Shown here piece after piece: positions 50,093 to 58,459 of a DNA stretch of 64,000 bases; position 1 is the first letter of the stretch; each line of letters begins with the position of its first letter. Made by a program: the position numbers and the translations under genes. The DNA lies in NCBI RefSeq assembly GCF_000802155.2, contig NZ_JQGJ02000008.1:62001-126000 (forward strand). Direction: 5' to 3'. This DNA is from Pseudomonas frederiksbergensis. GTDB lineage: Bacteria > Pseudomonadota > Gammaproteobacteria > Pseudomonadales > Pseudomonadaceae. Under the pieces are notes generated by a model that did no database searches, was not told the origin of the DNA, and saw nothing but the letters and a program-made list of their open reading frames with translations.

Positions 50093-51236
50093 CGTGATCC
50101 GTTGGAAACATGCAGCATTGCTGGCCCTGGCCATTCTGGCCGCGGGTTGCAGCAGCAACAGCAAGAAAGAACTGCCTCCGGCCGAATTGACCGACTTCAA
50201 AGAAGAAGTCGTGTTGCAGAAGCAATGGAGCCGCTCCATCGGTGACGGCCAGGGGGAAACCTACAACATGCTGGTGCCTGCCATCGACGGCGACACCATC
50301 TATGCCGGCGACGTGACTGGCGTCGTCATGGCCATGGATCGCATGAACGGCGACGTGAAGTGGGAGAAAGATCTTGAGCTTCCTGTGTCCGGCGCCGTTG
50401 GCGTGGGTTATGGGCTGGTCATGATCGGCACGCTCAAGGGTGAGATCGTCGCCCTGGACGCGAGCAGCGGTGAAGAGAAATGGCGCGCCCGCGTAACCAG
50501 CGAAGTCCTCGCACCGCCCGCCACCAACGGCGACGTGGTGGTGGTCCAGACCCAGGATGACCGCTTGATCGGCCTGGACGCCGCCACCGGCAACCAGCGC
50601 TGGTTGTACGACAGCACCCCGGCGGTCCTGACCCTGCGCGGCACCAGCGCACCGATCGTCACCAACCGCCTCGCGGTGGCTGGCCTGTCGACCGGTAAAG
50701 TCGTGGCCCTGGACATTTCCAACGGCGTGCCGGTCTGGGAGCAGCGCGTAGCGATCCCGCAAGGTCGTTCGGAGTTGGAACGCGTGGTCGATATCGACGG
50801 CGGCTTGTTGCTGTCCGGCGGTACGCTGTACGTCGCCAGCTACCAGGGCCGCGTCGCGGCGCTTGACCTGGAAACCGGTCGTCCGTTGTGGCAGCGCGAT
50901 GCGTCCAGCTACGCCGGTGTCGCCCAAGGCTTTGGCAGCGTCTACGTAAGCCTGTCCTCGGGCACCGTCGAAGGCGTTGACGAGCGTTCCACCACCGCAT
51001 TGTGGAGCAACGACTCCCTGGCCCGCCGTCAACTGTCGGCCCCGGAAGTGTTCTCCAGCTACGTTGCAGTCGGTGACCTGGAAGGTTACCTGCACCTGCT
51101 CAGCCAGGTGGACGGTCGCTTCGTCGGCCGTGAGCGCATCGACAGCGACGGCCTGCGTGCCCGTCCGCTGGTGGTGGGCAGCATGATTTATGTGTATGGC
51201 AACAGCGGCAAACTGGAAGCCCTGACCATCAAGTAA
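50085..51236 (+). CDS. bamB: outer-membrane assembly lipoprotein BamB
   Basis: The 383-residue lipoprotein is the beta-propeller component of the BAM complex. A lipobox lies at ILAAGC (about residue 21) after MRDVIRWKHAALLALAILAA. PQQ-like blade motifs repeat (GDTIYAGDVTGVVMAMDRMN, GEIVALDASSGEEKWRARVT, GRVAALDLETGRPLWQRDAS). The ATG at 50085 was chosen, with a GTG at 50094 as an alternative. It scaffolds BamA delivery of outer-membrane proteins, including barrels such as the TpsB and TonB receptor encoded earlier in the window. Confidence 0.95.
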   Translation: MRDVIRWKHAALLALAILAAGCSSNSKKELPPAELTDFKEEVVLQKQWSRSIGDGQGETYNMLVPAIDGDTIYAGDVTGVVMAMDRMNGDVKWEKDLELPVSGAVGVGYGLVMIGTLKGEIVALDASSGEEKWRARVTSEVLAPPATNGDVVVVQTQDDRLIGLDAATGNQRWLYDSTPAVLTLRGTSAPIVTNRLAVAGLSTGKVVALDISNGVPVWEQRVAIPQGRSELERVVDIDGGLLLSGGTLYVASYQGRVAALDLETGRPLWQRDASSYAGVAQGFGSVYVSLSSGTVEGVDERSTTALWSNDSLARRQLSAPEVFSSYVAVGDLEGYLHLLSQVDGRFVGRERIDSDGLRARPLVVGSMIYVYGNSGKLEALTIK

Positions 51237-51242
51237 GACTAT

Positions 51243-51264
51243 GCTTGGGGCTAATCCCCCAAGC
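51243..51264 (+). terminator. hairpin after bamB
   Basis: GCTTGGGG pairs with CCCCAAGC around TAATC-type bases. No T-run follows. A second, better terminator lies at 51314-51337. Confidence 0.45.
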
Positions 51265-51313
51265 GGCCTTGTTCACGAGGCTTGCAGTGCTAGTACAGGC
51301 TGCCCCGAGCACC

Positions 51314-51337
51314 AGCCGCTGCCTCGCAGCGGCTTTT
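51314..51337 (+). terminator. terminator between bamB and der
   Basis: AGCCGCTGC pairs with GCAGCGGCT over TC and a TTTT run follows. The der ribosome-binding site and start lie only about 30 bases away, so read-through into der is likely. Confidence 0.7.
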
Positions 51338-51369
51338 GTATTTTCTGAAATAACGAAGTGGAGAGCCGC

Positions 51370-52842
51370 ATGGTTCCCGTAATCGCCCTGGTGGGCCGAC
51401 CGAACGTCGGCAAGTCCACCTTGTTCAACCGCCTGACCAGGACTCGCGACGCCATCGTCGGCGACTTGTCCGGTCTGACCCGTGATCGCCAATACGGTGA
51501 GGCCAAGTGGCAAGGGCGTACCTATATTCTGGTCGACACCGGCGGCATCTCCGGTGATGAACACGGCATGGACGAAAAAATGGCCGAGCAGTCGCTGCTC
51601 GCCATCGAAGAAGCCGATGTGGTGCTGTTCCTGGTAGACGCCAAGGCCGGTTTTACCGCCGCCGACCAGATGATCGCCGAGCATCTGCGCAAGCGTAACA
51701 AGCGTTCCTACGTGGTCGCCAACAAGGTCGACAACATCGACCCGGACATGGCCCGCGCCGAGTTCGCACCGTTGGGCATGGGCCAGGCGATCCCGATTGC
51801 CGGCGCCCACGGCCGTGGCATCACCCAGATGCTGGAAATCGCCCTGGAGAGTTTCCCCAAGGACGACGCCGAAGAGCCGGAAGAGGGCGAGGAAGAAGTC
51901 GTTGCCGAAGGCGAGGAAGCCAAGCGCATTCCGGGCCCGAGCGAAAAAGACGGCATCAAGATCGCAATCATCGGCCGCCCGAACGTCGGCAAGTCGACCT
52001 TGGTCAACCGCATGCTCGGCGAAGACCGGGTCATCGTCTACGATCAGCCCGGCACCACCCGCGACAGCATCTACATTCCCTTCGAGCGTAACGAAGAGAA
52101 GTACACGCTGATCGACACCGCCGGTGTGCGCAAGCGCGGCAAGATCCACGAAGAAGTCGAAAAGTTCTCCGTGGTCAAGACGCTGCAGGCGATCAAGGAC
52201 GCCAACGTGGTGATCTTCGTGATGGACGCCCGCGAGGGTGTGGTCGATCACGACCTGAACCTGCTGGGCTTTGCCCTGGAAGCCGGTCGTGCATTGGTCA
52301 TCGCGATCAACAAGTGGGACGGCATGACGCCGAGCGAGCGGGACTTCGTGAAGGTCGAATTGCAGCGCCGGCTGTTCTTCGTCGACTTCGCCGACATCCA
52401 CTTCATCTCGGCCTTGCACGGCACGGGCGTGGGCAATCTCTACGCTTCGGTGCAGAACTCGTTCAAGTCCGCAGTGACCCGCTGGCCGACCAACCGCCTG
52501 ACCCAGATCCTCGAGGACGCCGTCGGCGAGCACGCGCCACCGATGGTCAACAACCGTCGGATCAAGCTGCGCTACGCCCACTTGGGTGGTGCCAACCCGC
52601 CGATCATCGTGATCCACGGTAACCAGATCGAGAAGGTGCCCAAGTCGTACGTTCGCTACCTGGAGAACACCTACCGTCGCGTCCTGAAGCTGGTCGGTAC
52701 GCCGATTCGCATCGAGTTCAAGGGCGGCGAGAACCCGTATGAAGGCAACAAGAACACGCTCACCGACCGTCAGGTCAACAAGAAGCGTCGCTTGATGTCG
52801 CACCACAAGAAGGCCGACAAGAAGCGCCGCGACAAGCGCTGA
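51370..52842 (+). CDS. der: tandem GTPase Der (EngA)
   Basis: The 490-residue essential protein assists 50S ribosome assembly. Two G domains are visible: GRPNVGKSTLFNRLTRTRDA near residue 8 and GRPNVGKSTLVNRMLGEDRV near residue 205. They are joined by an acidic linker (EEPEEGEEEVVAEGEE) and followed by a KH-like domain ending KKADKKRRDKR. ATG at 51370 was picked over the in-frame GTG at 51358 because the family starts MVPVIALVGRPNVGK. Confidence 0.97.
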   Translation: MVPVIALVGRPNVGKSTLFNRLTRTRDAIVGDLSGLTRDRQYGEAKWQGRTYILVDTGGISGDEHGMDEKMAEQSLLAIEEADVVLFLVDAKAGFTAADQMIAEHLRKRNKRSYVVANKVDNIDPDMARAEFAPLGMGQAIPIAGAHGRGITQMLEIALESFPKDDAEEPEEGEEEVVAEGEEAKRIPGPSEKDGIKIAIIGRPNVGKSTLVNRMLGEDRVIVYDQPGTTRDSIYIPFERNEEKYTLIDTAGVRKRGKIHEEVEKFSVVKTLQAIKDANVVIFVMDAREGVVDHDLNLLGFALEAGRALVIAINKWDGMTPSERDFVKVELQRRLFFVDFADIHFISALHGTGVGNLYASVQNSFKSAVTRWPTNRLTQILEDAVGEHAPPMVNNRRIKLRYAHLGGANPPIIVIHGNQIEKVPKSYVRYLENTYRRVLKLVGTPIRIEFKGGENPYEGNKNTLTDRQVNKKRRLMSHHKKADKKRRDKR

Positions 52843-52884
52843 GCCGGGATTTGTCCGGATCGCTTTTGTGGCGACAGTTGGAGA

Positions 52885-52907
52885 GGGTGCCCACGGGCAC
52901 CCTTTTT
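52885..52907 (+). terminator. terminator after der
   Basis: GGGTGCCC pairs with GGGCACCC and a T5 run follows. Confidence 0.85.
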
Positions 52908-52982
52908 CATGCCCGGCGATTGGGCTATCCTCGACCTCTCCCGCGCCGCACCAGAGCCGGGTGCAGACCCAGGGAAACCTCG

Positions 52983-54131
52983 ATGATCACCAGCAAGTTG
53001 CCGAACGTCGGCATCACGATTTTCACCCAGATGTCGCAGCTCGCCGCGCAGACCGGTGCGCTGAACCTGTCCCAGGGTTTTCCCGATTTCGATGGCCCGC
53101 AAGCGCTGCGCGATGCGGTCGGCCGGCACATAGCCCAAGGCCACAACCAATATTCCCCCATGACCGGCCTGCCGGTGCTGCGGCAGCAGATTGCGGCGAA
53201 GATCGCCCGCAGCTATGGCGCCAGCGTCGATGCCGATCAGGAAGTCACCGTGACCCCTGGCGCGACCCAGGCGATTTTCTGCGCCATCGCGGCGGTGGTT
53301 AACAGCGGCGACGAAGTCATCGTCTTCGACCCGGCCTACGACAGCTACGAACCTGCCGTGCAACTGGCCGGCGGACGTTGCGTGCATGTTCAACTGGGCC
53401 TGGACGACTTCGCCATCGACTTTGAGAAACTCGGCGAAGCCCTGAGCCCGCGCACGCGAATGATCATCCTCAACACGCCGCACAACCCCAGCGGAGCCCT
53501 GATCAGCCGCGCCGAGCTGGACCAGTTGGCGGCCTTGATCCGCGACCGCGACATCTACCTGATCAGCGACGAAGTCTATGAGCACCTGGTGTTTGACGGC
53601 GTGCCCCATGTCAGCGTGCTAGCCCATGAGGAGCTGTATCGCCGCGCCTTCGTGGTCAGTTCGTTCGGCAAGACCTACCACGTCACCGGCTGGAAGACCG
53701 GTTACGTCGTGGCGCCACCGGCCCTGACGGCGGAGCTGCGCAAGGTGCATCAGTACGTCAGCTTCTGCGGCGTGACCCCGTTGCAGTTTGCGTTGGCCGA
53801 TTACATGGCCGAGCATCCGGAGCACGTCGACGAGCTGCCGGACTTCTACCAGGCCAAGCGCGACCTGTTCTGCGATCTGCTGGCGCCGTCGCGGTTCAGC
53901 TACAAGCGCGTCGCCGGCACCTATTTCCAGCTGGTGGATTACTCGCAAATCCGCCCGGACCTCAATGACGTCGACATGGCGGTATGGATGACGCGCGAAC
54001 ATGGCGTGGCGACCATTCCGATCTCGGTCTTCTACCAGAACCCGCCAAAGGGCCAGCGCCTGGTGCGCCTGTGCTTTGCCAAGCGCGAGGAGACGCTGCG
54101 CGAAGCGGCGGAAAAACTATGCGTGATCTGA
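52983..54131 (+). CDS. class I aminotransferase (YbdL/methionine aminotransferase-like)
   Basis: This 382-residue PLP enzyme belongs to the glutamine/methionine aminotransferase subgroup. It begins MITSKLPNVGITIFTQMSQL and has NLSQGFPDFDGPQ, the NTPHNPSGALISR motif, DEVYEHLVFDG, and the PLP Lys in SSFGKTYHVTGWKTGYV. Its likely role is transferring amino groups from Gln, Met or aromatic residues to a keto acid. The next gene overlaps its 3' end, and the pair fits a transaminase plus omega-amidase unit (inference). Confidence 0.93.
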   Translation: MITSKLPNVGITIFTQMSQLAAQTGALNLSQGFPDFDGPQALRDAVGRHIAQGHNQYSPMTGLPVLRQQIAAKIARSYGASVDADQEVTVTPGATQAIFCAIAAVVNSGDEVIVFDPAYDSYEPAVQLAGGRCVHVQLGLDDFAIDFEKLGEALSPRTRMIILNTPHNPSGALISRAELDQLAALIRDRDIYLISDEVYEHLVFDGVPHVSVLAHEELYRRAFVVSSFGKTYHVTGWKTGYVVAPPALTAELRKVHQYVSFCGVTPLQFALADYMAEHPEHVDELPDFYQAKRDLFCDLLAPSRFSYKRVAGTYFQLVDYSQIRPDLNDVDMAVWMTREHGVATIPISVFYQNPPKGQRLVRLCFAKREETLREAAEKLCVI

Positions 54132-54913
54132 GTGCGTTGCCCAACCTGAACATTGCCTTGATCCAGACCACGCTGGCCTGGCATGACCGTCGGGCCAACC
54201 TGGAACATTTCGAGGTGCTGCTCGATCAGGCGCGTGGGGCGGACCTGATCATCCTGCCGGAAATGTTCACCACCGGTTTTTCCATGGAGTCCGAGACCCT
54301 GGCCGAGCCGGAGCACGGGCCCACCAGCCGCTGGCTCAAGGACCAGGCGGCGAAGCTGGATGCGGTGATCACCGGCAGCGTGATCGTCCAGGCCGGCGAC
54401 GGCACGCATCGTAATCGCTTGCTGTGGGCACGGCCCGATGGCGAGGTGCTGCATTACGACAAGCGCCATCTGTTCCGCATGGCCGGCGAGCACAACCATT
54501 ACACACCGGGTGAGCGGCAGGTGCTGTTCGAGCTCAAGGGCTGGCGGATCCGACCATTGATCTGCTACGACCTGCGTTTTCCCGCGTGGAGCCGCGACGC
54601 CGAAGACACCGATTTATTGCTGTACACCGCCAACTGGCCAGGCGCCCGGCGTCAGCATTGGAACCGCTTGCTCCCGGCGCGGGCCATCGAGAACCTGTGC
54701 TACGTGGCGGCGGTGAACCGGGTCGGCACCGACCGCAAGGGCTTTGCCTACACCGGTGACAGTCAGGTGCTGGACTTCCAGGGTGAGACGCTGCTCAGCG
54801 CCGGTGAAGCCGATGGGGTGTTTTCTGTTTCGCTGAGTGCGACGGACCTGGCGGCGTATCGCTCTCGGTTTCCGGCGAACCTGGACGCTGATCGCTTCGA
54901 GTTCACGAATTGA
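54119..54913 (+). CDS. carbon-nitrogen hydrolase (omega-amidase YafV-like)
   Basis: The 264-residue protein has the nitrilase-family triad: Glu in ILPEMFTTGFSME, Lys in HYDKRHLFRMAG and Cys in RPLICYDLRFPAWSR. YafV-type enzymes hydrolyse 2-oxoglutaramate and 2-oxosuccinamate, the keto products of glutamine and asparagine transaminases. The ATG overlaps the aminotransferase stop by 13 bases. No signal peptide is visible, so it is cytosolic. Confidence 0.92.
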   Translation: MRDLSALPNLNIALIQTTLAWHDRRANLEHFEVLLDQARGADLIILPEMFTTGFSMESETLAEPEHGPTSRWLKDQAAKLDAVITGSVIVQAGDGTHRNRLLWARPDGEVLHYDKRHLFRMAGEHNHYTPGERQVLFELKGWRIRPLICYDLRFPAWSRDAEDTDLLLYTANWPGARRQHWNRLLPARAIENLCYVAAVNRVGTDRKGFAYTGDSQVLDFQGETLLSAGEADGVFSVSLSATDLAAYRSRFPANLDADRFEFTN

Positions 54914-54977
54914 AACGATTCAGCCCTCAAGTAACGGTGTTGTGAGCCGATAACCGGTCAGCCAAGGAGGAGTCCCT

Positions 54978-55397
54978 ATGACCAGCATCAGCGCAACGAC
55001 CGTAAACCCTTATCCATTGTCGGCCCCCAAAGTCTCCATCCGTGGGGCCGAAGAAGAAAAAGCGGTCAGTCCAGTGGCATCGGCTGACAGCAGCGAAGAC
55101 AAAGACAAGAAACTGGCAGTCGACACCAGCGGCGCGAATATCGCCGGTGCGGGTGGCAGCAGCGGCAGCGGCGATGTCATCGAACAACTGAAGAAGCAGA
55201 TCGAACAGACCGAAAAGTTGCTGGCCGAACAGCAGGCCCAGCTAGCACGAGTGCAAAAAAGCCGCGCCGATGAGGAGCAGAAAGCCCAGGAAACCATGGC
55301 GATCCAGACTCAGATCATGGCGACACAAGCGACGTTGCAGACCCTGCAGGCCGCGCTGTTGCAGGCGATGACTATTTCGATCGATACCCATGCCTGA
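54978..55397 (+). CDS. small coiled-coil protein (139 residues)
   Basis: I do not recognise a named family. The first 65 residues are low-complexity and Ser/Asp/Gly-rich, and likely disordered. Residues about 65-125 form a Gln/Glu-rich coiled coil (QLKKQIEQTEKLLAEQQAQL, then RADEEQKAQETMAIQTQIMA). This has some resemblance to FlxA-like proteins. There is no signal peptide or membrane helix. AAGGAGGAG before the ATG suggests it is well translated. Confidence 0.7.
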   Translation: MTSISATTVNPYPLSAPKVSIRGAEEEKAVSPVASADSSEDKDKKLAVDTSGANIAGAGGSSGSGDVIEQLKKQIEQTEKLLAEQQAQLARVQKSRADEEQKAQETMAIQTQIMATQATLQTLQAALLQAMTISIDTHA

Positions 55398-55418
55398 CAT
55401 CCCGGCCGTCTATTAGGC

Positions 55419-55516
55419 CCCTTCGCGAGCAAGCCCGCTCCCACAGGAGATTTCTGCCAGGCACAGAATTTGTGTCCACCGCAGATCCATTGTGGGAGCG
55501 GCTTGCTCACTAAGGG
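55419..55516. repeat. REP doublet (second family)
   Basis: Inverted units CTTCGCGAGCAAGCCCGCTC (from 55421) and TGTGGGAGCGGCTTGCTCAC (from 55491) lie about 45 bases apart, the same family as 37699-37792. Confidence 0.85.
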
Positions 55517-55549
55517 GCCGGAACAGCCAACCCAAAATCCAAGCCAAAC

Positions 55550-55585
55550 AAAAAGGCCCTGAGGTTCACACCCCAGGGCCTTTTT
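55550..55585. terminator. bidirectional terminator at leuA 3' end
   Basis: GGCCCTG pairs with CAGGGCC across a 12-base loop, with A5 on one side and T5 on the other. It mainly ends leuA from the minus strand. Confidence 0.85.
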
Positions 55586-55601
55586 GCATTTCATCGATGG
55601 A

Positions 55602-57281
55602 TCAAGCCGCCTTGGCTTCCGGCTGGCTCAGCGAGCGGTTCAGCGCACTGAACAGTGCCTTGAAGCTCGCGGTGGTGATGTTCTCATCGATACCCACGCC
55701 ATGCACCGCACGCTCGCCGTTGACCCGCAGTTCGATGTACGCCGCCGCCTTGGCATTGGTGCCGGCGCCGATCGCATGTTCGTTGTAGTCCATGATTTCC
55801 ACCGGAATCGGCAGGCCGGCCACCAGCGCTTCCAGCGCGCCGTTGCCTTTGCCGCGCCAGTGCAGGTTGGTCTCGCCCTGGCCCTTGCTCGCCACTTCCA
55901 CTTCCACGGCGCTGTTGCCGTTTTCTTCCTGCAGGCGATGGCTGACCAGCGCGTACGGGGTGTTGGCTTGCAGGTATTCACGCTGCAGCAGGGCATGGAT
56001 CTGCTGGGCGGTCATCTCCAGGCCCAGGCGATCGGTTTCGCGCTGCACCACCTGGCTGAACTCGATCTGCATGCGACGCGGCAGGCTGATGCCGTATTCC
56101 TGTTCCAGCAGGTAGGCGATACCGCCCTTGCCCGACTGGCTGTTGACCCGAATCACCGCCTCATAGCTGCGGCCGATGTCGGCCGGGTCGATCGGCAGGT
56201 ACGGCACTTCCCACAGGGTGTCCGGTTTCTGCTGGGCGAAGCCCTTGCGGATCGCATCCTGGTGCGAGCCCGAGAATGCGGTGTGAACCAGGTCGCCGAC
56301 GTACGGATGACGTGGGTGCACCGGGATCTGGTTGCATTCTTCGACCACTTTGCGCACGCCATCGATGTCGGAGAAGTCCAACTCGGGGTCGATGCCCTGT
56401 GTGTAGAGGTTCAGCGCCACGGTCACCAGGTCGACGTTGCCGGTGCGTTCGCCGTTGCCGAACAGGCAGCCTTCGACACGGTCGGCGCCGGCCATCAGGC
56501 CCAGCTCGGTGGCGGCCACGCCGGTGCCACGGTCGTTGTGGGTGTGCAGGCTGATGAGCACGCTGTCACGACGGCTGATGTTGCGGTGGAACCACTCGAT
56601 CTGGTCGGCGTAGATGTTCGGGGTGGCGACTTCCACGGTGGCTGGCAGGTTGAGGATCACCTTGCGCTCCGGGGTCGGGTTCCACACTTCGATCACCGCG
56701 TCGCAGACTTCCTTGGCGAATTCCAGCTCGGTGGCGCTGAACGTCTCTGGCGAATACTCGAACTGCCACTGGGTTTCCGGCTGTTGCGCGGCGTATTTGA
56801 CGAACAGCTTGGCTGCGTTCACCGCGATCTCCTTCACGCCTTCCTTGTCCTGGTTGAACACGATGCGGCGGAACGACGGGCAGGTGGCGTTATAGAGGTG
56901 GACGATGGCTTTCTTGGCGCCACGCAGGGATTCGAACGTGCGGGCGATCAGGTCTTCACGGGCCTGGGTCAGCACCTGGATGGTGGTGTCGTCCGGGATG
57001 TGGCCTTCCTCGATGAGGGTGCGCACGAAGTCGAAGTCGGTCTGCGAGGCAGCCGGGAACGACGCTTCGATTTCCTTCACGCCCACCGCGACCAGGGTTT
57101 TCCAGAAGCGCAGCTTCTTGGCGGCGTCCATCGGCTCGATCAGCGACTGGTTGCCATCACGCAGGTCGGAACTGCACCAGATCGGCGCGGCGGTGATGGT
57201 CTTCGATGGCCAGGTGCGATCCGGCAGGTTGATGGTCGGGAAGGCGCGGTATTTCGAAGACGGGTCTTTGAGCATGCTCAT
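55602..57281 (-). CDS. leuA: 2-isopropylmalate synthase
   Basis: The 559-residue enzyme condenses 2-oxoisovalerate and acetyl-CoA in leucine synthesis. It is the LeuA2-type form. The catalytic region has APIWCSSDLRDGNQSLIEPM and the metal site SLHTHNDRGTGVAATELGLM, and a C-terminal LeuA allosteric domain senses leucine (VEVEVASKGQGETNLHWRGK). The ATG at 57281 is in a good position 90 bases after a candidate leader peptide. Leucine feedback is expected through the C-terminal domain. Confidence 0.96.
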   Translation of the reverse strand: MSMLKDPSSKYRAFPTINLPDRTWPSKTITAAPIWCSSDLRDGNQSLIEPMDAAKKLRFWKTLVAVGVKEIEASFPAASQTDFDFVRTLIEEGHIPDDTTIQVLTQAREDLIARTFESLRGAKKAIVHLYNATCPSFRRIVFNQDKEGVKEIAVNAAKLFVKYAAQQPETQWQFEYSPETFSATELEFAKEVCDAVIEVWNPTPERKVILNLPATVEVATPNIYADQIEWFHRNISRRDSVLISLHTHNDRGTGVAATELGLMAGADRVEGCLFGNGERTGNVDLVTVALNLYTQGIDPELDFSDIDGVRKVVEECNQIPVHPRHPYVGDLVHTAFSGSHQDAIRKGFAQQKPDTLWEVPYLPIDPADIGRSYEAVIRVNSQSGKGGIAYLLEQEYGISLPRRMQIEFSQVVQRETDRLGLEMTAQQIHALLQREYLQANTPYALVSHRLQEENGNSAVEVEVASKGQGETNLHWRGKGNGALEALVAGLPIPVEIMDYNEHAIGAGTNAKAAAYIELRVNGERAVHGVGIDENITTASFKALFSALNRSLSQPEAKAA

Positions 57282-57634
57282 GGGCGGAATCCTTATTGTC
57301 GTGGCCGGAAAGAGGCGGCCTGCCGGTGGTTCTAATGGGGTGGCTGATTAGCCGGGACGAGGTGCCGCGATTCAGCCCGGCAGTCGTGCGCTGACGAGGC
57401 ACAGGCTGCGGTGCTGGCGAAGCTGGATGAGGGTATGAGAGGTTTTCATGCTTTCAACCCTAACCGCGTGGACGGGGGGTTGCAAGCAGTCGAAAAAAAT
57501 TGAGAGAAGTTCTGCTTTTAGGCGGTCTGACGAGATTTAATCGCGTGACGATGAGGTATTTGTCGTTTTATTGCGTCGATGCTTTTCACTCGGCAATCCG
57601 TGGCGAAGAGGCCAGTAGCCTCACCGCAAACTAC
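57282..57634 (-). promoter_or_regulatory. leuA upstream region
   Basis: About 350 bases precede leuA on the minus strand and separate it from the M23 gene upstream. A leader reading frame lies at 57372-57449. Between leader and leuA there are GC-rich complementary segments (for example GCCGGG with CCCGGC) that could pair alternatively, but a clear attenuator terminator is not seen. The rest (57450-57634) shows no feature I can name. Confidence 0.5.
57372..57449 (-). CDS. candidate leuA leader peptide (25 residues)
   Basis: A short frame opens with ATG at 57449 and stops with TGA at 57372. It begins MKTSHTLIQLRQ and ends SLCLVSARLPG. Leucine is 5 of 25 residues, with a Leu-Cys-Leu cluster. 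It lies about 90 bases upstream of leuA on the same strand. Control of leuA by leader translation is plausible from position, but the leucine codons are not a run, so this is a proposal. Confidence 0.5.
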   Translation of the reverse strand: MKTSHTLIQLRQHRSLCLVSARLPG

Positions 57635-58456
57635 TCAAGGTTGGAAAGCCCCGATAAAAATCGCCGGATCCACCCGCGCATCGTTCAGGCTGATGTTCCA
57701 GTGCATGTGTGGCCCAGTCGCACGGCCCGTGGCGCCGACCTTGCCGACCACGGTGCCCCGGGCCAATTGCTGGCCGACTTTCACATCGATCTTCGACATG
57801 TGGCAGAACATGCTGATGAAGCCCTGGCCATGGTCGACGAACACGGTGTTGCCATTGAAGAAATAATTGCCGGTGAGGATCACCTTGCCGGCGGCCGGAG
57901 TCTTGATCGGCGTGCCGGCGGGCACGGCGAAGTCCAAGCCAGCGTGGGGGTTGCGCTCTTCGCCGTTAAAGAAGCGGCGCACACCGAACTTGCTCGACAG
58001 CGGGCCGTTGACCGGTTTATCCAGCAACAGGTTGCTGGGGATGTTCGGGCTGAAGCTGCGGTAGGCCTTCAATTGCACCGCCAGCTCGGCGTCGATGCGC
58101 TTGAGGTCCGCCGGGTTCGGGTTGACCTGGCGCTTGTTCTTCAGCGTGATGTGCTGCTCGGGATACTTCTTGTAGCCAACCACGAAGGGTTGGGTGCTGC
58201 CGCCGCTGCTGATCTGCTGCGTGCCGGGCTGGACCGTCAGCGGAATGCCGACAATCGCCAGCCAATTCTGCTGTTCCTTGACCACTAATACCGGTTTGCC
58301 CTGATAGGTGGCTTTGGGTGCCTGGGCCGCGCTGCCCAGGTCCACCACGGCCACGCCGCCGGGCACGGGTTTGTTCAACAGGCGGGTGATGTAACTGTCG
58401 GCATGGGCGTTGAAAGTCAGGCACAGCAACAGCAGGGGGGCGAGGAATCGCGGCAT
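57635..58456 (-). CDS. M23 family metallopeptidase
   Basis: The 273-residue secreted protein has a signal peptide (MPRFLAPLLLLCLTFNAHA). An N-terminal beta domain follows. The C-terminal LytM (peptidase M23) domain at about residues 165-265 has zinc ligands in NPHAGLDFAVPAG and GPHMHWNISLND. This fits a lysostaphin-like peptidoglycan endopeptidase acting in the periplasm. Its start lies three bases after the xseA stop, so the two are co-transcribed. Confidence 0.92.
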   Translation of the reverse strand: MPRFLAPLLLLCLTFNAHADSYITRLLNKPVPGGVAVVDLGSAAQAPKATYQGKPVLVVKEQQNWLAIVGIPLTVQPGTQQISSGGSTQPFVVGYKKYPEQHITLKNKRQVNPNPADLKRIDAELAVQLKAYRSFSPNIPSNLLLDKPVNGPLSSKFGVRRFFNGEERNPHAGLDFAVPAGTPIKTPAAGKVILTGNYFFNGNTVFVDHGQGFISMFCHMSKIDVKVGQQLARGTVVGKVGATGRATGPHMHWNISLNDARVDPAIFIGAFQP

Positions 58457-58459
58457 GAA

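Noticed and set aside
55584..57335. Long plus-strand frame across leuA
   Set aside because: Shadow of the leuA coding strand.
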